Positions 7,160-15,688 of a stretch of 26,803 nt of DNA are shown piece by piece; position 1 is the stretch's first letter; every line of letters starts with the position of its first letter. Below the pieces are notes generated by a model. It had not been told where the DNA came from. It searched no databases and saw nothing but the letters and a program-made list of their open reading frames with translations. Source of the DNA: Patescibacteria group bacterium UBA2772. Its GTDB lineage: Bacteria > Patescibacteriota > Minisyncoccia > Moranbacterales > DUUL01. Position numbers and translations under genes: made by a program. The stretch is from assembly GCA_002352545.1 (NCBI GenBank), contig DEIO01000029.1:1-26803 (forward strand), written 5' to 3'.

Positions 7160-7660
7160 ATGGATGAGTTAATCAAAACATTTCATGTTGATTACAAGCT
7201 GCTAATAGCACAGATGGTGAATTTTGCTGTTGTTGTTGCTGTCTTGTATAAGTTTGCTTATAAACCACTCTTACTGAAGATGGAAGAGAGAACTGGCACA
7301 ATTGAAAAAGGTTTGGCTAATGCTAAAAAAGCTGAAGAGAAACTTGAAAATGCAATAAGTCAGAGAGAAGATAAGATTGATGAGGCTAAGAAAGAGGCTA
7401 GAGGAATTATTGAAGCTGCTCAAAAACAAGCTGAAAAGAATAAAGAGGAAGTTGTTGTTCAGGCGAAAGAGGACGCTGAAAAAGTTGTACAACAAGCGAA
7501 AAAGCAACTTCAGAATGAAAAAGAGAAAATTGTCGCTGAAATCAAAAGTGAAGTGGGAACACTTGTTGTTGCTGCTACTAAGAAAATTGTTGATGAAAAG
7601 TTGGATAATAAGAAAGATGATGAGTTGATTGAAAAAACAATTTCTGAAATGAAGAATTAA
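7160..7660 (+). CDS. atpF: F0F1 ATP synthase subunit b
   Basis: 166 residues; the peripheral stalk subunit. One N-terminal membrane helix (about 12-32, LLIAQMVNFAVVVAVLYKFAY) is followed by a conserved KPLLLKMEERT region and a long Ala/Glu/Lys coiled coil (about 45-160) with alternating AKKEA-type heptads. Length is close to E. coli b (156). There is a single b gene, so a homodimer is expected. It lies 12 bases before atpH. Confidence 0.95.
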   Translation: MDELIKTFHVDYKLLIAQMVNFAVVVAVLYKFAYKPLLLKMEERTGTIEKGLANAKKAEEKLENAISQREDKIDEAKKEARGIIEAAQKQAEKNKEEVVVQAKEDAEKVVQQAKKQLQNEKEKIVAEIKSEVGTLVVAATKKIVDEKLDNKKDDELIEKTISEMKN

Positions 7661-7672
7661 ATCAAACAAAAC

Positions 7673-8080
7673 ATGAGTATTCAATCAAAACAATACGCTG
7701 AATTAGTAGATTTCATCTTCAATGAATCCAAAGACGATGAGTCTGCAAAAAGAAGTATTGGAAAATTAGCAAAAGTAATTACTGAAAATCATGATCAAGG
7801 GAAGCTTGAAGAGATTGAAAAGGATTTCGATGCGCTAACACGAAAAAAAGAAGGGATTGTAGAAGTCAAAATTGTAAGTGCAAGAGAAATTTCCAAGAAA
7901 CAAGAAGAACTTTTGAGAGAAGTAATTTCAAAAAAACTTGGAGTTGGAGTGAAACTTGTCGAGGTTTCAAAAGAAGTCGATAAAACACTTATAGGTGGGA
8001 TAAGTATTCAGATTGGAGACGAGGTTATAGATGGAAGTTTGAATACTAAATTTGAGAAGCTAGAAAATTCGTTAACATAA
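7673..8080 (+). CDS. atpH: F0F1 ATP synthase subunit delta (short form)
   Basis: 135 residues against about 177 in E. coli. The C-terminal OSCP signature is clear (LIGGISIQIGDEVIDGSL at about 106-123), and residues 55-105 match the preceding beta/alpha part. The N-terminal six-helix domain that caps the alpha subunits is shortened. The subunit links the b dimer to the head of F1. The gene is packed between atpF and atpA (12 and 25 bases) in the usual order. Confidence 0.9.
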   Translation: MSIQSKQYAELVDFIFNESKDDESAKRSIGKLAKVITENHDQGKLEEIEKDFDALTRKKEGIVEVKIVSAREISKKQEELLREVISKKLGVGVKLVEVSKEVDKTLIGGISIQIGDEVIDGSLNTKFEKLENSLT

Positions 8081-8105
8081 ACTAACTTATAAATATCTTA
8101 AAGAG

Positions 8106-9641
8106 ATGAACAAAGATTATATAATTGATGAACTCAAGAAGCAAATTGCTGATATTGATACCTCTTCAGAGCTAAAGAAAGTTGGAAAAGTTCTTGAAGT
8201 AGGAGATGGAGTAGCAAAAATTGCAGGACTTGATGATCTTATGATGAGTGAGATGGTTAAGTTTGAAACCGATGAAGGCGAAGACCTTTTTGGTGTAGCA
8301 TTAAACCTTGAAGACGGAAGAATTAGTGCAATTGTGATTGGTGAAGTTTCAAGGATAAAAGAGGGAACAAATGTTTTGGCAACAGGAAAGATTCTTTCAA
8401 TTCCAGTTTCCGATGACATGATTGGACGAGTAGTTGACCCAATTGGAAAGGAAATTGATGGGGGCGAAGAAATCAAATCAGATAACTATTATCCAATTGA
8501 AAAGATTGCTCCAGGTGTGATGACAAGAGAAGGAGTACATCAGCCACTTCAAACAGGAATCAAATCAATCGATGCAATGATTCCTATTGGACGAGGACAA
8601 AGAGAACTCATCATTGGAGACAGACAAACAGGAAAGACTGCTATTGCGATTGATACAATTATCAATCAGAAAGGTGAGGATGTTGTCTGTATCTATGTAG
8701 CAATCGGACAAAAGAAATCAAAGATTGCTCAGATTGTTGGAAAACTAGAAGAACATGGTGCAATGGAACATACAGTTATTGTGACTGCTGGTTCTTCTGA
8801 TCCTGCAGCATTTTCATTTATTGCTCCATATGCTGGATGTGCAATTGGAGAATATTTCATGGATCAAGGAAGAGATATTTTAATTGTATTCGATGATCTT
8901 TCAAAGCATGCTTGGGCTTATAGACAAATTTCATTACTTCTAAAGAGACCACCAAGTAGGGAGGCTTATCCTGGAGACGTTTTCTATCTTCATTCAAGAC
9001 TTCTAGAGAGAAGTGCAAAACTAAACAAAGAAAATGGTGGTGGATCAATGACAGCTTTGCCAATCATTGAGACTCAAGCTGGAGATATTTCTGCTTTTAT
9101 TCCAACAAATGTGATTTCTATTACAGATGGTCAAATTTTCTTGGAATCAGATCTTTTCTATCAAGGTGTTAGACCTGCTATTAATGTTGGGCTTTCTGTT
9201 TCTCGTGTGGGATCTGCTGCACAAACAAAAGCAATGAAAAAAGTTGCTGGAAAAGTGAAGTTGGAACTTGCTCAATTTAGAGAACTGGAAGCTTTTACAA
9301 AATTTGGTTCAGAACTTGATGAACGAACAAAGCAAAAAATTGATCGAGGATATAGAACAATCGAAATTTTGAAACAAACTCAATATGCTTCAATGCTAAT
9401 GGAAGAGCAGGTTGCAACTATGTGGGCTTTGACAAAGGGATATATCGATGAAATTGATGTTGAAAAAGTGAAAGAATGGGAAATCAAATTCAATGATAAC
9501 ATGAGAAAGATGGGAAAGGACGTTTTGACCGTTATCAAAGAAGAGAAGAATATTTCAGACGAAACTGAAGAGAAATTGAAAGCTCTTACTGAAGATTTCA
9601 ACAAAGTTTGGAAAGACGAGTTGGAAGATGAAAAGAAATAA
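8106..9641 (+). CDS. atpA: F0F1 ATP synthase subunit alpha
   Basis: 511 residues, usual length. The N-terminal beta-barrel (about 25-95) is followed by the Walker A motif GDRQTGKT at 171-178, LIVFDDLSKHAWAYRQ (Walker B region), and VGLSVSRVGSAAQ near 360, which holds the arginine finger for the neighbouring beta site. The C-terminal helical domain is intact (ELAQFRELEAFTKFGSELD). Alpha binds nucleotide without catalysis and alternates with beta in F1. A ribosome site AAAGAG lies just before ATG. Confidence 0.97.
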   Translation: MNKDYIIDELKKQIADIDTSSELKKVGKVLEVGDGVAKIAGLDDLMMSEMVKFETDEGEDLFGVALNLEDGRISAIVIGEVSRIKEGTNVLATGKILSIPVSDDMIGRVVDPIGKEIDGGEEIKSDNYYPIEKIAPGVMTREGVHQPLQTGIKSIDAMIPIGRGQRELIIGDRQTGKTAIAIDTIINQKGEDVVCIYVAIGQKKSKIAQIVGKLEEHGAMEHTVIVTAGSSDPAAFSFIAPYAGCAIGEYFMDQGRDILIVFDDLSKHAWAYRQISLLLKRPPSREAYPGDVFYLHSRLLERSAKLNKENGGGSMTALPIIETQAGDISAFIPTNVISITDGQIFLESDLFYQGVRPAINVGLSVSRVGSAAQTKAMKKVAGKVKLELAQFRELEAFTKFGSELDERTKQKIDRGYRTIEILKQTQYASMLMEEQVATMWALTKGYIDEIDVEKVKEWEIKFNDNMRKMGKDVLTVIKEEKNISDETEEKLKALTEDFNKVWKDELEDEKK

Positions 9642-9690
9642 GAGATAGAGGAATAATAAAAGGATAATTTAATTTCCACCAATAAATAAT

Positions 9691-10656
9691 ATGGCAGGTA
9701 ATTCAAAAGAGATACAACGAAGAATAAAGTCAATTGGAAATACTCGAAAGATTACTCGAGCTATGGAGATGGTTTCAGCAGCCAAGATGAAAAAGGAAAT
9801 CAACAGGGTGTTGCAAGTCAGAGAATATGCTAGAGCTTCTTGGGGAGTTTTGACTAACCTTTCGAAAGCTTTTGGAAGGTCTCATCATGGACTTTTGAAA
9901 GTTAGGGAAGTCAAAAAGGTTTTGATTGTACTTATTACTTCAAATAGGGGTTTGTGTGGGGCATATAATGCTCAGGTTATTAGAAAGCTTACGGAGCAAA
10001 TTGAAAATCCAACATTGCTCAAGATCAATCGAATCGGTGAAGAAAAAATTCACTCAACAATTAAAAATGAAGATTTGGAATTTGATTATGTAGCAGTTGG
10101 AAAAAAAGGGTTTAACTTTTTGGCTTCTCGAAATAAAAACATCATTGCGCATTTTGAAGATTTCAATTATGCACCTTCAATGGAAGATACCAGAGCTCTA
10201 GCAAGAATTGTGATTGATGATTATGTAGAAGGGAAATATGATAAAGTTGTTGTGGCATATACAGATTTCAAAAATACTGTTGTTCAAGAGCCAAAGCTAA
10301 GACAGCTTTTGCCGATTTCAAAACTTGATCTAGAAAAGCAGATTGAAGAAATGAATCAGGACAATAACACGAAAGATTTAAGTGAAAAAGAGGCTATTAT
10401 AGATTATAAGATTGAACCAAAACCAATCGAAGTTCTAAGGCAACTATTGCCAAGACTGGTTGAAGTTCAGTTATACCATGCGATTTTGGAGTCTAATGCT
10501 TCCAAAGAATCAGCAAGAATGTTAGCCATGAAAAATGCTTCTGATGCTGCAGCGGATATGATGGAAGAGTTACAATATTCATTTAACCAGATTCGTCAAA
10601 CGGCGATTACGCAAGAAATTGCTGAGATTACATCTGGTAGAGCAGCTTTGGAATAA
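9691..10656 (+). CDS. atpG: F0F1 ATP synthase subunit gamma
   Basis: 321 residues, slightly longer than E. coli (287). The N-terminal helix of the central rotor is clear (IQRRIKSIGNTRKITRAMEM), as is the C-terminal helix (ASDAAADMMEELQYSFNQIRQTAITQEIAEI, near 285-315). The central Rossmann-like domain starts at VLIVLITSNRGLCGAYN (about 79-95). The extra length lies in the segment near residues 205-245 (EKQIEEMNQDN...), a charged insertion before the C-terminal helix. It turns inside the alpha3beta3 head and connects to the c-ring. Confidence 0.95.
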   Translation: MAGNSKEIQRRIKSIGNTRKITRAMEMVSAAKMKKEINRVLQVREYARASWGVLTNLSKAFGRSHHGLLKVREVKKVLIVLITSNRGLCGAYNAQVIRKLTEQIENPTLLKINRIGEEKIHSTIKNEDLEFDYVAVGKKGFNFLASRNKNIIAHFEDFNYAPSMEDTRALARIVIDDYVEGKYDKVVVAYTDFKNTVVQEPKLRQLLPISKLDLEKQIEEMNQDNNTKDLSEKEAIIDYKIEPKPIEVLRQLLPRLVEVQLYHAILESNASKESARMLAMKNASDAAADMMEELQYSFNQIRQTAITQEIAEITSGRAALE

Positions 10657-10697
10657 AGAAGTTATAATTAATTTTAGCTATAAATAATTTAGATATC

Positions 10698-12092
10698 ATG
10701 AAGAATACAGGTAAAATCACTCAAATTATTGGACCGGTAGTGGACGTAAAGTTCGAAGGGGAAATGCCGGAAATCAATAACGCACTTGAGACAACAGTGA
10801 CTGTTGATGGAAAAAGCAAAACAATCGTACTAGAAGTTGCTCAACACACTGGAAAAGGACAAGTTTGTTGCATTGCAATGGACTCAACAGATGGTTTGCG
10901 AAGAGAGACCAAAGTTACGAACACAGGAAGTCCAATTTCTGTTCCAGTTGGAGCAGAATCTCTTGGAAGAATGTTTGATGTATTGGGAAATCCAATTGAT
11001 GGAAAAGGTGAAGTGAAAACAAAAAAGAGATATCCAATTCATAGAGACGCTCCAACTTTTAGCGAGCAATCAACTCAGGCAAGAGTGTTTGAAACAGGGA
11101 TTAAGGTTATTGATCTTATTTGTCCTTTTCTTGCTGGTGGTAAAGTTGGTTTGTTTGGTGGTGCTGGTGTGGGAAAGACAGTTTTGATCCAAGAGCTTAT
11201 CCGAAATATTGCACAAGAACATGGTGGATATTCAGTTTTTGCTGGTGTTGGAGAACGAACTCGTGAAGGGAATGATCTTTATAATGAAATGATTGAATCT
11301 GGAGTTCTAGACAAAACAGCATTGGTGTTTGGACAAATGAATGAACCACCAGGAGCTAGACAAAGAGTTGCTCTTTCAGCACTTTCAATGGCTGAATATT
11401 TCAGAGATGAAGAAGGGAAGGACGTGTTGTTTTTTGTGGATAATATATTTCGTTTTACTCAGGCTGGTTCAGAGGTATCTGCTCTTTTGGGAAGAATCCC
11501 ATCAGCTGTAGGCTATCAACCAACACTTGCTGAGGACATGGGTAAACTTCAAGAACGAATTACTTCAACTAAGAAGGGCTCAGTAACATCAGTGCAAGCT
11601 GTATATGTGCCAGCTGATGATCTTACAGATCCAGCTCCAGCAACTACATTTGCTCATTTAGATTCAACAGTAACACTTTCACGTGCACTTGCTGAAATCG
11701 GAATCTACCCTTCAGTTGATCCACTTGATTCAAATTCAACAATCATGGATCCAAACATTCTAGGAGAAGAACATTATAATATTGCTCGTAATGTGCAGAA
11801 AGTATTACAGAAATACAAAGATCTTCAAGATATTATTGCAATTTTAGGAATGGAAGAACTTTCAGAGGAAGACCGTATTACAGTTTCTCGAGCAAGAAAG
11901 ATTCAACAATTTCTTTCACAACCTTTTTTTGTTGCGGAACAGTTTACGGGAGCACCTGGTAAATATGTTTCACTTAAAGATACAATCAAGGGATTTCAAG
12001 AAATTCTTGCAGGAAAGCACGATGATATAAATGAAATGGATTTCTATATGAAAGGTTCAATTGATGAAGTACTTGCAGCTGTTAAAAAATAA
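10698..12092 (+). CDS. atpD: F0F1 ATP synthase subunit beta
   Basis: 464 residues, usual length. Walker A is GGAGVGKT at 154-161, and the catalytic Glu follows in GERTREGNDLY (185-195). The Walker B region is DVLFFVDNIFRFTQAGSEVS. The lever loop reads MEELSEEDR, a close variant of the DELSEED motif that contacts gamma. It is the catalytic subunit of F1, placed between atpG and atpC as in most bacteria. One oddity: the catalytic dipeptide region ends DLICPFLAGGKVGL, with Cys-Pro-Phe in place of the more common AP(Y/L). Confidence 0.97.
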   Translation: MKNTGKITQIIGPVVDVKFEGEMPEINNALETTVTVDGKSKTIVLEVAQHTGKGQVCCIAMDSTDGLRRETKVTNTGSPISVPVGAESLGRMFDVLGNPIDGKGEVKTKKRYPIHRDAPTFSEQSTQARVFETGIKVIDLICPFLAGGKVGLFGGAGVGKTVLIQELIRNIAQEHGGYSVFAGVGERTREGNDLYNEMIESGVLDKTALVFGQMNEPPGARQRVALSALSMAEYFRDEEGKDVLFFVDNIFRFTQAGSEVSALLGRIPSAVGYQPTLAEDMGKLQERITSTKKGSVTSVQAVYVPADDLTDPAPATTFAHLDSTVTLSRALAEIGIYPSVDPLDSNSTIMDPNILGEEHYNIARNVQKVLQKYKDLQDIIAILGMEELSEEDRITVSRARKIQQFLSQPFFVAEQFTGAPGKYVSLKDTIKGFQEILAGKHDDINEMDFYMKGSIDEVLAAVKK

Positions 12093-12116
12093 AGATTGGA
12101 ATTATTAAAATTGTAA

Positions 12117-12569
12117 ATGATGAAAACCATTAGACTTAAAGTTACTACTCCTGAACGTGTTGTTTTGGAAAAAGACGCGAAACAAGTAACTCTTACAACC
12201 GAGGTGGGAGAGATCACAATTTTGCCAGATCATGTGCCATTGTTAAGCATTGTGGTTCCTGGAACCATTGAAGTACAGGAGAAGGATGAGAATACAGTTA
12301 TGGCTACTTCAGGAGGTTTTTTGGAATTTCATGATAATGAGGTCACAATTTTAGCTGATACAGCTGAGAGAGCTGATGAAATCGATCTAGAGAGAGCTCA
12401 AAAAGCTAGAGAACTTGCAGAAGATTTGAAGAAAAACAAGAGGATGCATGATGATGAAGAGCAGTTTTCAATGGTCGTTTCAAGAATCGACAAGCAATTA
12501 GCTAGAATAAAAGTGGTAAAAAAATATCGACCAAAAGGACTTGGTAACACAGCGATTTCAAAGGACTAG
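12117..12569 (+). CDS. atpC: F0F1 ATP synthase subunit epsilon
   Basis: 150 residues. An N-terminal beta-sandwich (about 1-88, with GEITILPDHVPLLSIVVPG near 31-49) binds the base of gamma and the c-ring. A C-terminal two-helix region (about 89-140, ERADEIDLERAQKARELAED) can inhibit ATP hydrolysis in relatives. The tail is about ten residues longer than E. coli epsilon. ATG-ATG double start; the first is taken. It ends the operon; a terminator overlapping the next promoter follows. Confidence 0.93.
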   Translation: MMKTIRLKVTTPERVVLEKDAKQVTLTTEVGEITILPDHVPLLSIVVPGTIEVQEKDENTVMATSGGFLEFHDNEVTILADTAERADEIDLERAQKARELAEDLKKNKRMHDDEEQFSMVVSRIDKQLARIKVVKKYRPKGLGNTAISKD

Positions 12570-12584
12570 CAAAGCTTTGATATC

Positions 12585-12613
12585 TTGACAAAATAATAAA
12601 AACAATCTATAAT
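12585..12613 (+). promoter_or_regulatory. Perfect consensus sigma-70 promoter
   Basis: TTGACA (12585-12590), 17-bp spacer, TATAAT (12608-12613). Drives the metallophosphoesterase gene at 12698. Predicted transcription start near 12620. Confidence 0.85.
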
Positions 12614-12652
12614 ATATTGAAGTACTTTGATAGTCTATGGATTGTTTTTTTT
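12601..12652 (+). terminator. ATP operon terminator overlapping the next promoter
   Basis: AACAATCTATA (12601-12611) can pair over 11 bp (one G-T) with TATGGATTGTT (12636-12646), followed by eight T. The left arm includes the -10 box of the next promoter and lies upstream of its start, so only transcripts coming from atpC can form this stem. Confidence 0.65.
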
Positions 12653-12697
12653 ATATATTTTTATAAACGAAGACACTTTTGAAAAGGGAGACAAAAA

Positions 12698-13666
12698 ATG
12701 GGGAAAATTGCAATCAGTTCAGATTGGCACAACAAGCCTTTTGGGCAAGTGAAATTTGAAACACAAAGATGGAGCACTCTCGAGTGGTTTATCTCATCTC
12801 TTCGTTCAAAGAAGGAAGCGGTAGACAAGATGATTGATTTTCTTTTGAAAAATAAGAAGATCAAAACACTAATCCTGGGAGGCGACTTTCAGGAAAACAC
12901 TTCCAGTGAAAGGGGAATGGTAGAAGTCGCTGATGTGACTGAAATGGAGCATGTTCTTTATTTTCTCACACAGATGACGAAAATAGATGTCGAATTGAAC
13001 GCTGGAAACAACGAGTTGGGATATGATTTGCCGTTGAGCTCAGATGAGTGTGCTGGAATTTCAGAGGAATCAATTGCAAACTTTTTGAAAGTTGCCAAAA
13101 GAGAAACACTCTTTCATGCTTTTTCCATTGATGGAAAAAGGTTTATTTTGATTCCATATCTATTCTCAGAGGAAACCAATCTTTGCTGGGTGAAGCAATT
13201 GCAAGATGAATTGCTGGTTCAACTTCAAATTGAATTGCATAATCAAGAGCAACAAGTTGTTTTGATTATGCATGATTTTGATTCATTGATGAATGAGTCA
13301 CTGGCTTGTTTGGTTGGAGACTCCTATGATAAAGGGAAAATCAAGAAAGTTTTTTGTGGTCACAACCATGCCAGGTGGGGTTTTGTCATGAATCAACTTT
13401 TGATCAGACTCTCAACTAATGGTTGGCTTTTCCCTCTCTATGCTGTGCTTTCACCGTTTTTGATGTTGGGTGGAGCTATTTTGCACAAAGACTGGATGCT
13501 TTTTGAGAAGATAAGGAAATATTACGCATCTAAGCGCTTGGTTGTGAAAATGGCGCGAAGACTGAGGCCAGTCACGATTCCGGCTCCAGACGGTTTGTTT
13601 GGACTTGGAGGAGGGTTGTTAATCTATGACACGCAGACCGGTGAGGTCACCAAAGAAAAGATATAG
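12698..13666 (+). CDS. Calcineurin-like metallophosphoesterase
   Basis: 322 residues with the ordered metal-binding motifs of the family: D-x-H (Asp9, His11 in SSDWHNKP), GGD at 61-63, GNNE at 103-106 (normally GNH[DE]), the His in MHD at 191-193, and GHNH at 221-224. The central catalytic His of GNH is replaced by Asn, seen elsewhere in some family members but likely to change activity. A hydrophobic stretch near 246-264 (GWLFPLYAVLSPFLMLGGAI) follows the catalytic core and may be a membrane or dimer helix. Substrate unknown. The start is fixed by a GGGAG ribosome site 7-8 bases upstream and by its own consensus promoter. It is a single-gene unit closed by a strong terminator. Confidence 0.85.
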   Translation: MGKIAISSDWHNKPFGQVKFETQRWSTLEWFISSLRSKKEAVDKMIDFLLKNKKIKTLILGGDFQENTSSERGMVEVADVTEMEHVLYFLTQMTKIDVELNAGNNELGYDLPLSSDECAGISEESIANFLKVAKRETLFHAFSIDGKRFILIPYLFSEETNLCWVKQLQDELLVQLQIELHNQEQQVVLIMHDFDSLMNESLACLVGDSYDKGKIKKVFCGHNHARWGFVMNQLLIRLSTNGWLFPLYAVLSPFLMLGGAILHKDWMLFEKIRKYYASKRLVVKMARRLRPVTIPAPDGLFGLGGGLLIYDTQTGEVTKEKI

Positions 13667-13682
13667 AAACAAGAAATAGAAA

Positions 13683-13717
13683 AACGGGTAATCAGAAATT
13701 CTGGTTGCCTGTTTTTA
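13683..13717 (+). terminator. Intrinsic terminator
   Basis: A 13-bp stem (with G-T pairs) AACGGGTAATCAG / CTGGTTGCCTGTT, loop AAATT, then a T run. Confidence 0.9.
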
Positions 13718-13742
13718 TCTATAAAAATTTATAAAAACACAT

Positions 13743-13778
13743 AAAAAAAGTCCCTCTGTGATGATATCGCAGAGAGGG
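13743..13778 (-). terminator. Intrinsic terminator (minus strand)
   Basis: CCCTCTGTGAT (13752-13762) pairs with ATCGCAGAGAGGG (2-base bulge); on the minus strand the stem is followed by seven T. It lies about 45 bases after the stop of the 63-aa gene. Confidence 0.8.
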
Positions 13779-13822
13779 TTATAATTGAATGAATTATAAT
13801 ATACTGGAATGTACTTTTTAAC

Positions 13823-14014
13823 TTAACGGAGTTTTATGTTTATGTATGGCGTTACGATGGGTAGTGGAAACATGCATCCTACTAGTTGCCAAGGCTCAAG
13901 AATGTTGTGTTCACTTACAGCTATAGCAAGATCATTAGCTGTATTGATTGGTCCAACGATTGCGATAAATGATACTACGAATGCCATTGTTGTAAAAACG
14001 ATAACTCTAGACAT
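13823..14014 (-). CDS. Small exported or membrane peptide, 63 aa
   Basis: The N-terminus MSRVIVFTTMAFVVSFIAIV looks like a signal peptide or single membrane helix (about 4-24, possible cleavage after INTA). A short tail of about 38 residues follows, with one Cys and a GCMFPLP segment. The gene is real by its signals: TTGACA-17-TACAAT promoter, GGAG ribosome site with 8-base spacing to ATG, and a strong terminator after the stop. No family recognised. It could be a secreted peptide, small membrane regulator or bacteriocin-like product; there is no maturation gene nearby to favour any of these. An overlapping plus-strand frame of 80 codons is taken to be a shadow. Confidence 0.7.
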   Translation of the reverse strand: MSRVIVFTTMAFVVSFIAIVGPINTANDLAIAVSEHNILEPWQLVGCMFPLPIVTPYINIKLR

Positions 14015-14065
14015 GCTGATTACTCCTTTTTCAAAGTTGAAACCGTCTCCTAAGGTTCTGACTAC

Positions 14066-14094
14066 ATTGTACCACTGATTATATAATTTGTCAA
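14066..14094 (-). promoter_or_regulatory. sigma-70 promoter (minus strand)
   Basis: TTGACA (14094-14089), 17-bp spacer, TACAAT (14071-14066), about 50 bases upstream of the 63-aa gene. Confidence 0.8.
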
Positions 14095-14190
14095 GTAAAG
14101 AAGATTGCTTTTTATTTAATTCTCAGTCTTCGTGTATATTTTCCAAGAGCATTATATTTAACCTTTTATTTTGAAAATGAGAATTTAATA

Positions 14191-14219
14191 TTGACAAAAA
14201 CGTTTATTTTTGTTCTAAT
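14191..14219 (+). promoter_or_regulatory. sigma-70 promoter
   Basis: TTGACA (14191-14196), 17-bp spacer, TCTAAT (14214-14219). Just after it, TGTCGAAA (14224-14231) can pair with TTTTGGCA to make a hairpin at the predicted +1. TGAGAATTT-like repeats surround the promoter (near 14120, 14178 and 14252). Confidence 0.65.
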
Positions 14220-14284
14220 AAAATGTCGAAATAGTATTTTTGGCATGAACATTGAGAATTTATTTAAAACAGGGAGATGTGATT

Positions 14285-15682
14285 ATGACAGAAGAAAGAG
14301 TTATCTCAAAAACTGAAAAAGAGGCGATGGAGCAACTTGATATTATCAGAAAGCTTCGGGGTTGCAGTGCAAAGGAAATACTTTCTCTGACTCAGCGACA
14401 AAGTGATCTGGCAAAAAAGTTTCTGGAAATTATCCTAGAATCATTTTTCGAAAAATTTCCTCAGCTTGTTGGTCTTAGATTACGACTTGCAAGTTTAGGG
14501 GAAAACTATCAAGAATTGCGTGAAAACAACGAAAGTGAGATTAAAATCCTTGTCAAAAACCTTGTTGGTGATGCCAGAGGAGAGCTTTTTAAAAAGAAAC
14601 GGAAAGAAGAGAATCGTTTAGGTATTTTGTATCTAGAAAATCGCAATAAAGTGAAAGCCAAGGTTGTGGATTTTCTGGTGGCAAACATCGAGAATCCCGC
14701 GTTGAGTTTTCTAATGGCATATACCATTGGTATTTTACCAGCTGTTCGTGATTTTCGTAGCATCTATAAAGGCGACGGAATTAGATTTAACAGGAAAATG
14801 CAGAGAATGGTCAAGAAACTTGGTTTTGAGGAGTTTTTTGCAGACGGAGTCTATTCAGACAATGACAAGTATTATGGATATACCAAAGATGCATTTGGTG
14901 ATGCAGAGAAGAGAGTTATTTTGGATTTTTCTGGCAAATTGCCGATCAATCAATTGGTCGAATTTGTCACAATACCAGATCAGCTCTTGGAATTGGAGAA
15001 GGAAGCTAACGCCTTCGCTTATAATGAGGAAGAGGCAAACAATTTTCTCTTGGGATGCAAAATGCTTTCTGTGTTTGGCTATGATGCTGATGAAGTGTCA
15101 AAGACTATGCTTTGGTTGTTTGCAGAACTTGAAAAATCTTCATTCTTAAGAGATTTGAAACTTTTGCCTAAAGACGGAGTGGCTGTTTTGCTTTGGGAGT
15201 GTACCTTTACCAAAAGAGGTCCTGGAGTTGAAAAAGGTCTGGAGTTAGTTGCTTTGAGAAATGATGTTTTGAATCGAAAGAGCGAATATTTTCAGACAAG
15301 AAGTCCTTTCTCAGAGAAAGACGATTGTCCAGAGCATGATTTTGAAACATGCAGTATCGAAAGAATCGATAGTGCAGGTGTTGAAATCAAACTTGTACAC
15401 GAACAATCCTCAAAGGATATTCTTCGGTTTTTTCCAATTGCAGAAGTTGATTCTTTTGAAATAGAGACTCTTGGGAAAGAGGATAATGAAAGAATATTTT
15501 GGATGTATCTGTATGAAACTAGGAAAAATGAGTTGCTTGAAAAAAGCTATTTGCCAGATGCAAGAATGAGCATTGTCAACCGCTTTTCAAGTCAGATTTC
15601 AAATGAAGCAGAAAGCTCGGCTCAGATTCCTTTCGTCAGGCCGGTGGTGACCAGCCAGCATATGGAATATGGCAATTCGTAG
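14285..15682 (+). CDS. Hypothetical protein, 465 aa
   Basis: A longer frame begins at TTG 14252, but a GGGAG ribosome site 9 bases before ATG 14285 fixes the start there (MTEERVISKTEKE). The protein is soluble, charged, and largely helical in the first 140 residues; no signal peptide. Noticeable parts are a Lys/Arg-rich stretch (FKKKRKEENRLG near 98), a possible hydrophobic helix (ALSFLMAYTIGILPAV near 137-152), DGVYSDNDKYYGYT near 186-199, and a Cys/Asp-rich segment (EKDDCPEHDFETC near 355). No known family or catalytic motif. It lies 6 bases before a 63-codon gene with which it is probably cotranscribed. Confidence 0.8.
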   Translation: MTEERVISKTEKEAMEQLDIIRKLRGCSAKEILSLTQRQSDLAKKFLEIILESFFEKFPQLVGLRLRLASLGENYQELRENNESEIKILVKNLVGDARGELFKKKRKEENRLGILYLENRNKVKAKVVDFLVANIENPALSFLMAYTIGILPAVRDFRSIYKGDGIRFNRKMQRMVKKLGFEEFFADGVYSDNDKYYGYTKDAFGDAEKRVILDFSGKLPINQLVEFVTIPDQLLELEKEANAFAYNEEEANNFLLGCKMLSVFGYDADEVSKTMLWLFAELEKSSFLRDLKLLPKDGVAVLLWECTFTKRGPGVEKGLELVALRNDVLNRKSEYFQTRSPFSEKDDCPEHDFETCSIERIDSAGVEIKLVHEQSSKDILRFFPIAEVDSFEIETLGKEDNERIFWMYLYETRKNELLEKSYLPDARMSIVNRFSSQISNEAESSAQIPFVRPVVTSQHMEYGNS

Positions 15683-15688
15683 GCTTGT

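Noticed and set aside
7271..7684. 137-codon minus-strand frame, Leu/Phe/Ser-rich
   Set aside because: Antisense shadow of the atpF coiled coil.
13836..14078. 80-codon plus-strand frame over the small exported peptide gene
   Set aside because: The minus-strand gene has a promoter, ribosome site and terminator; the plus-strand product has no such support beyond a weak CGGAG and looks like a shadow.
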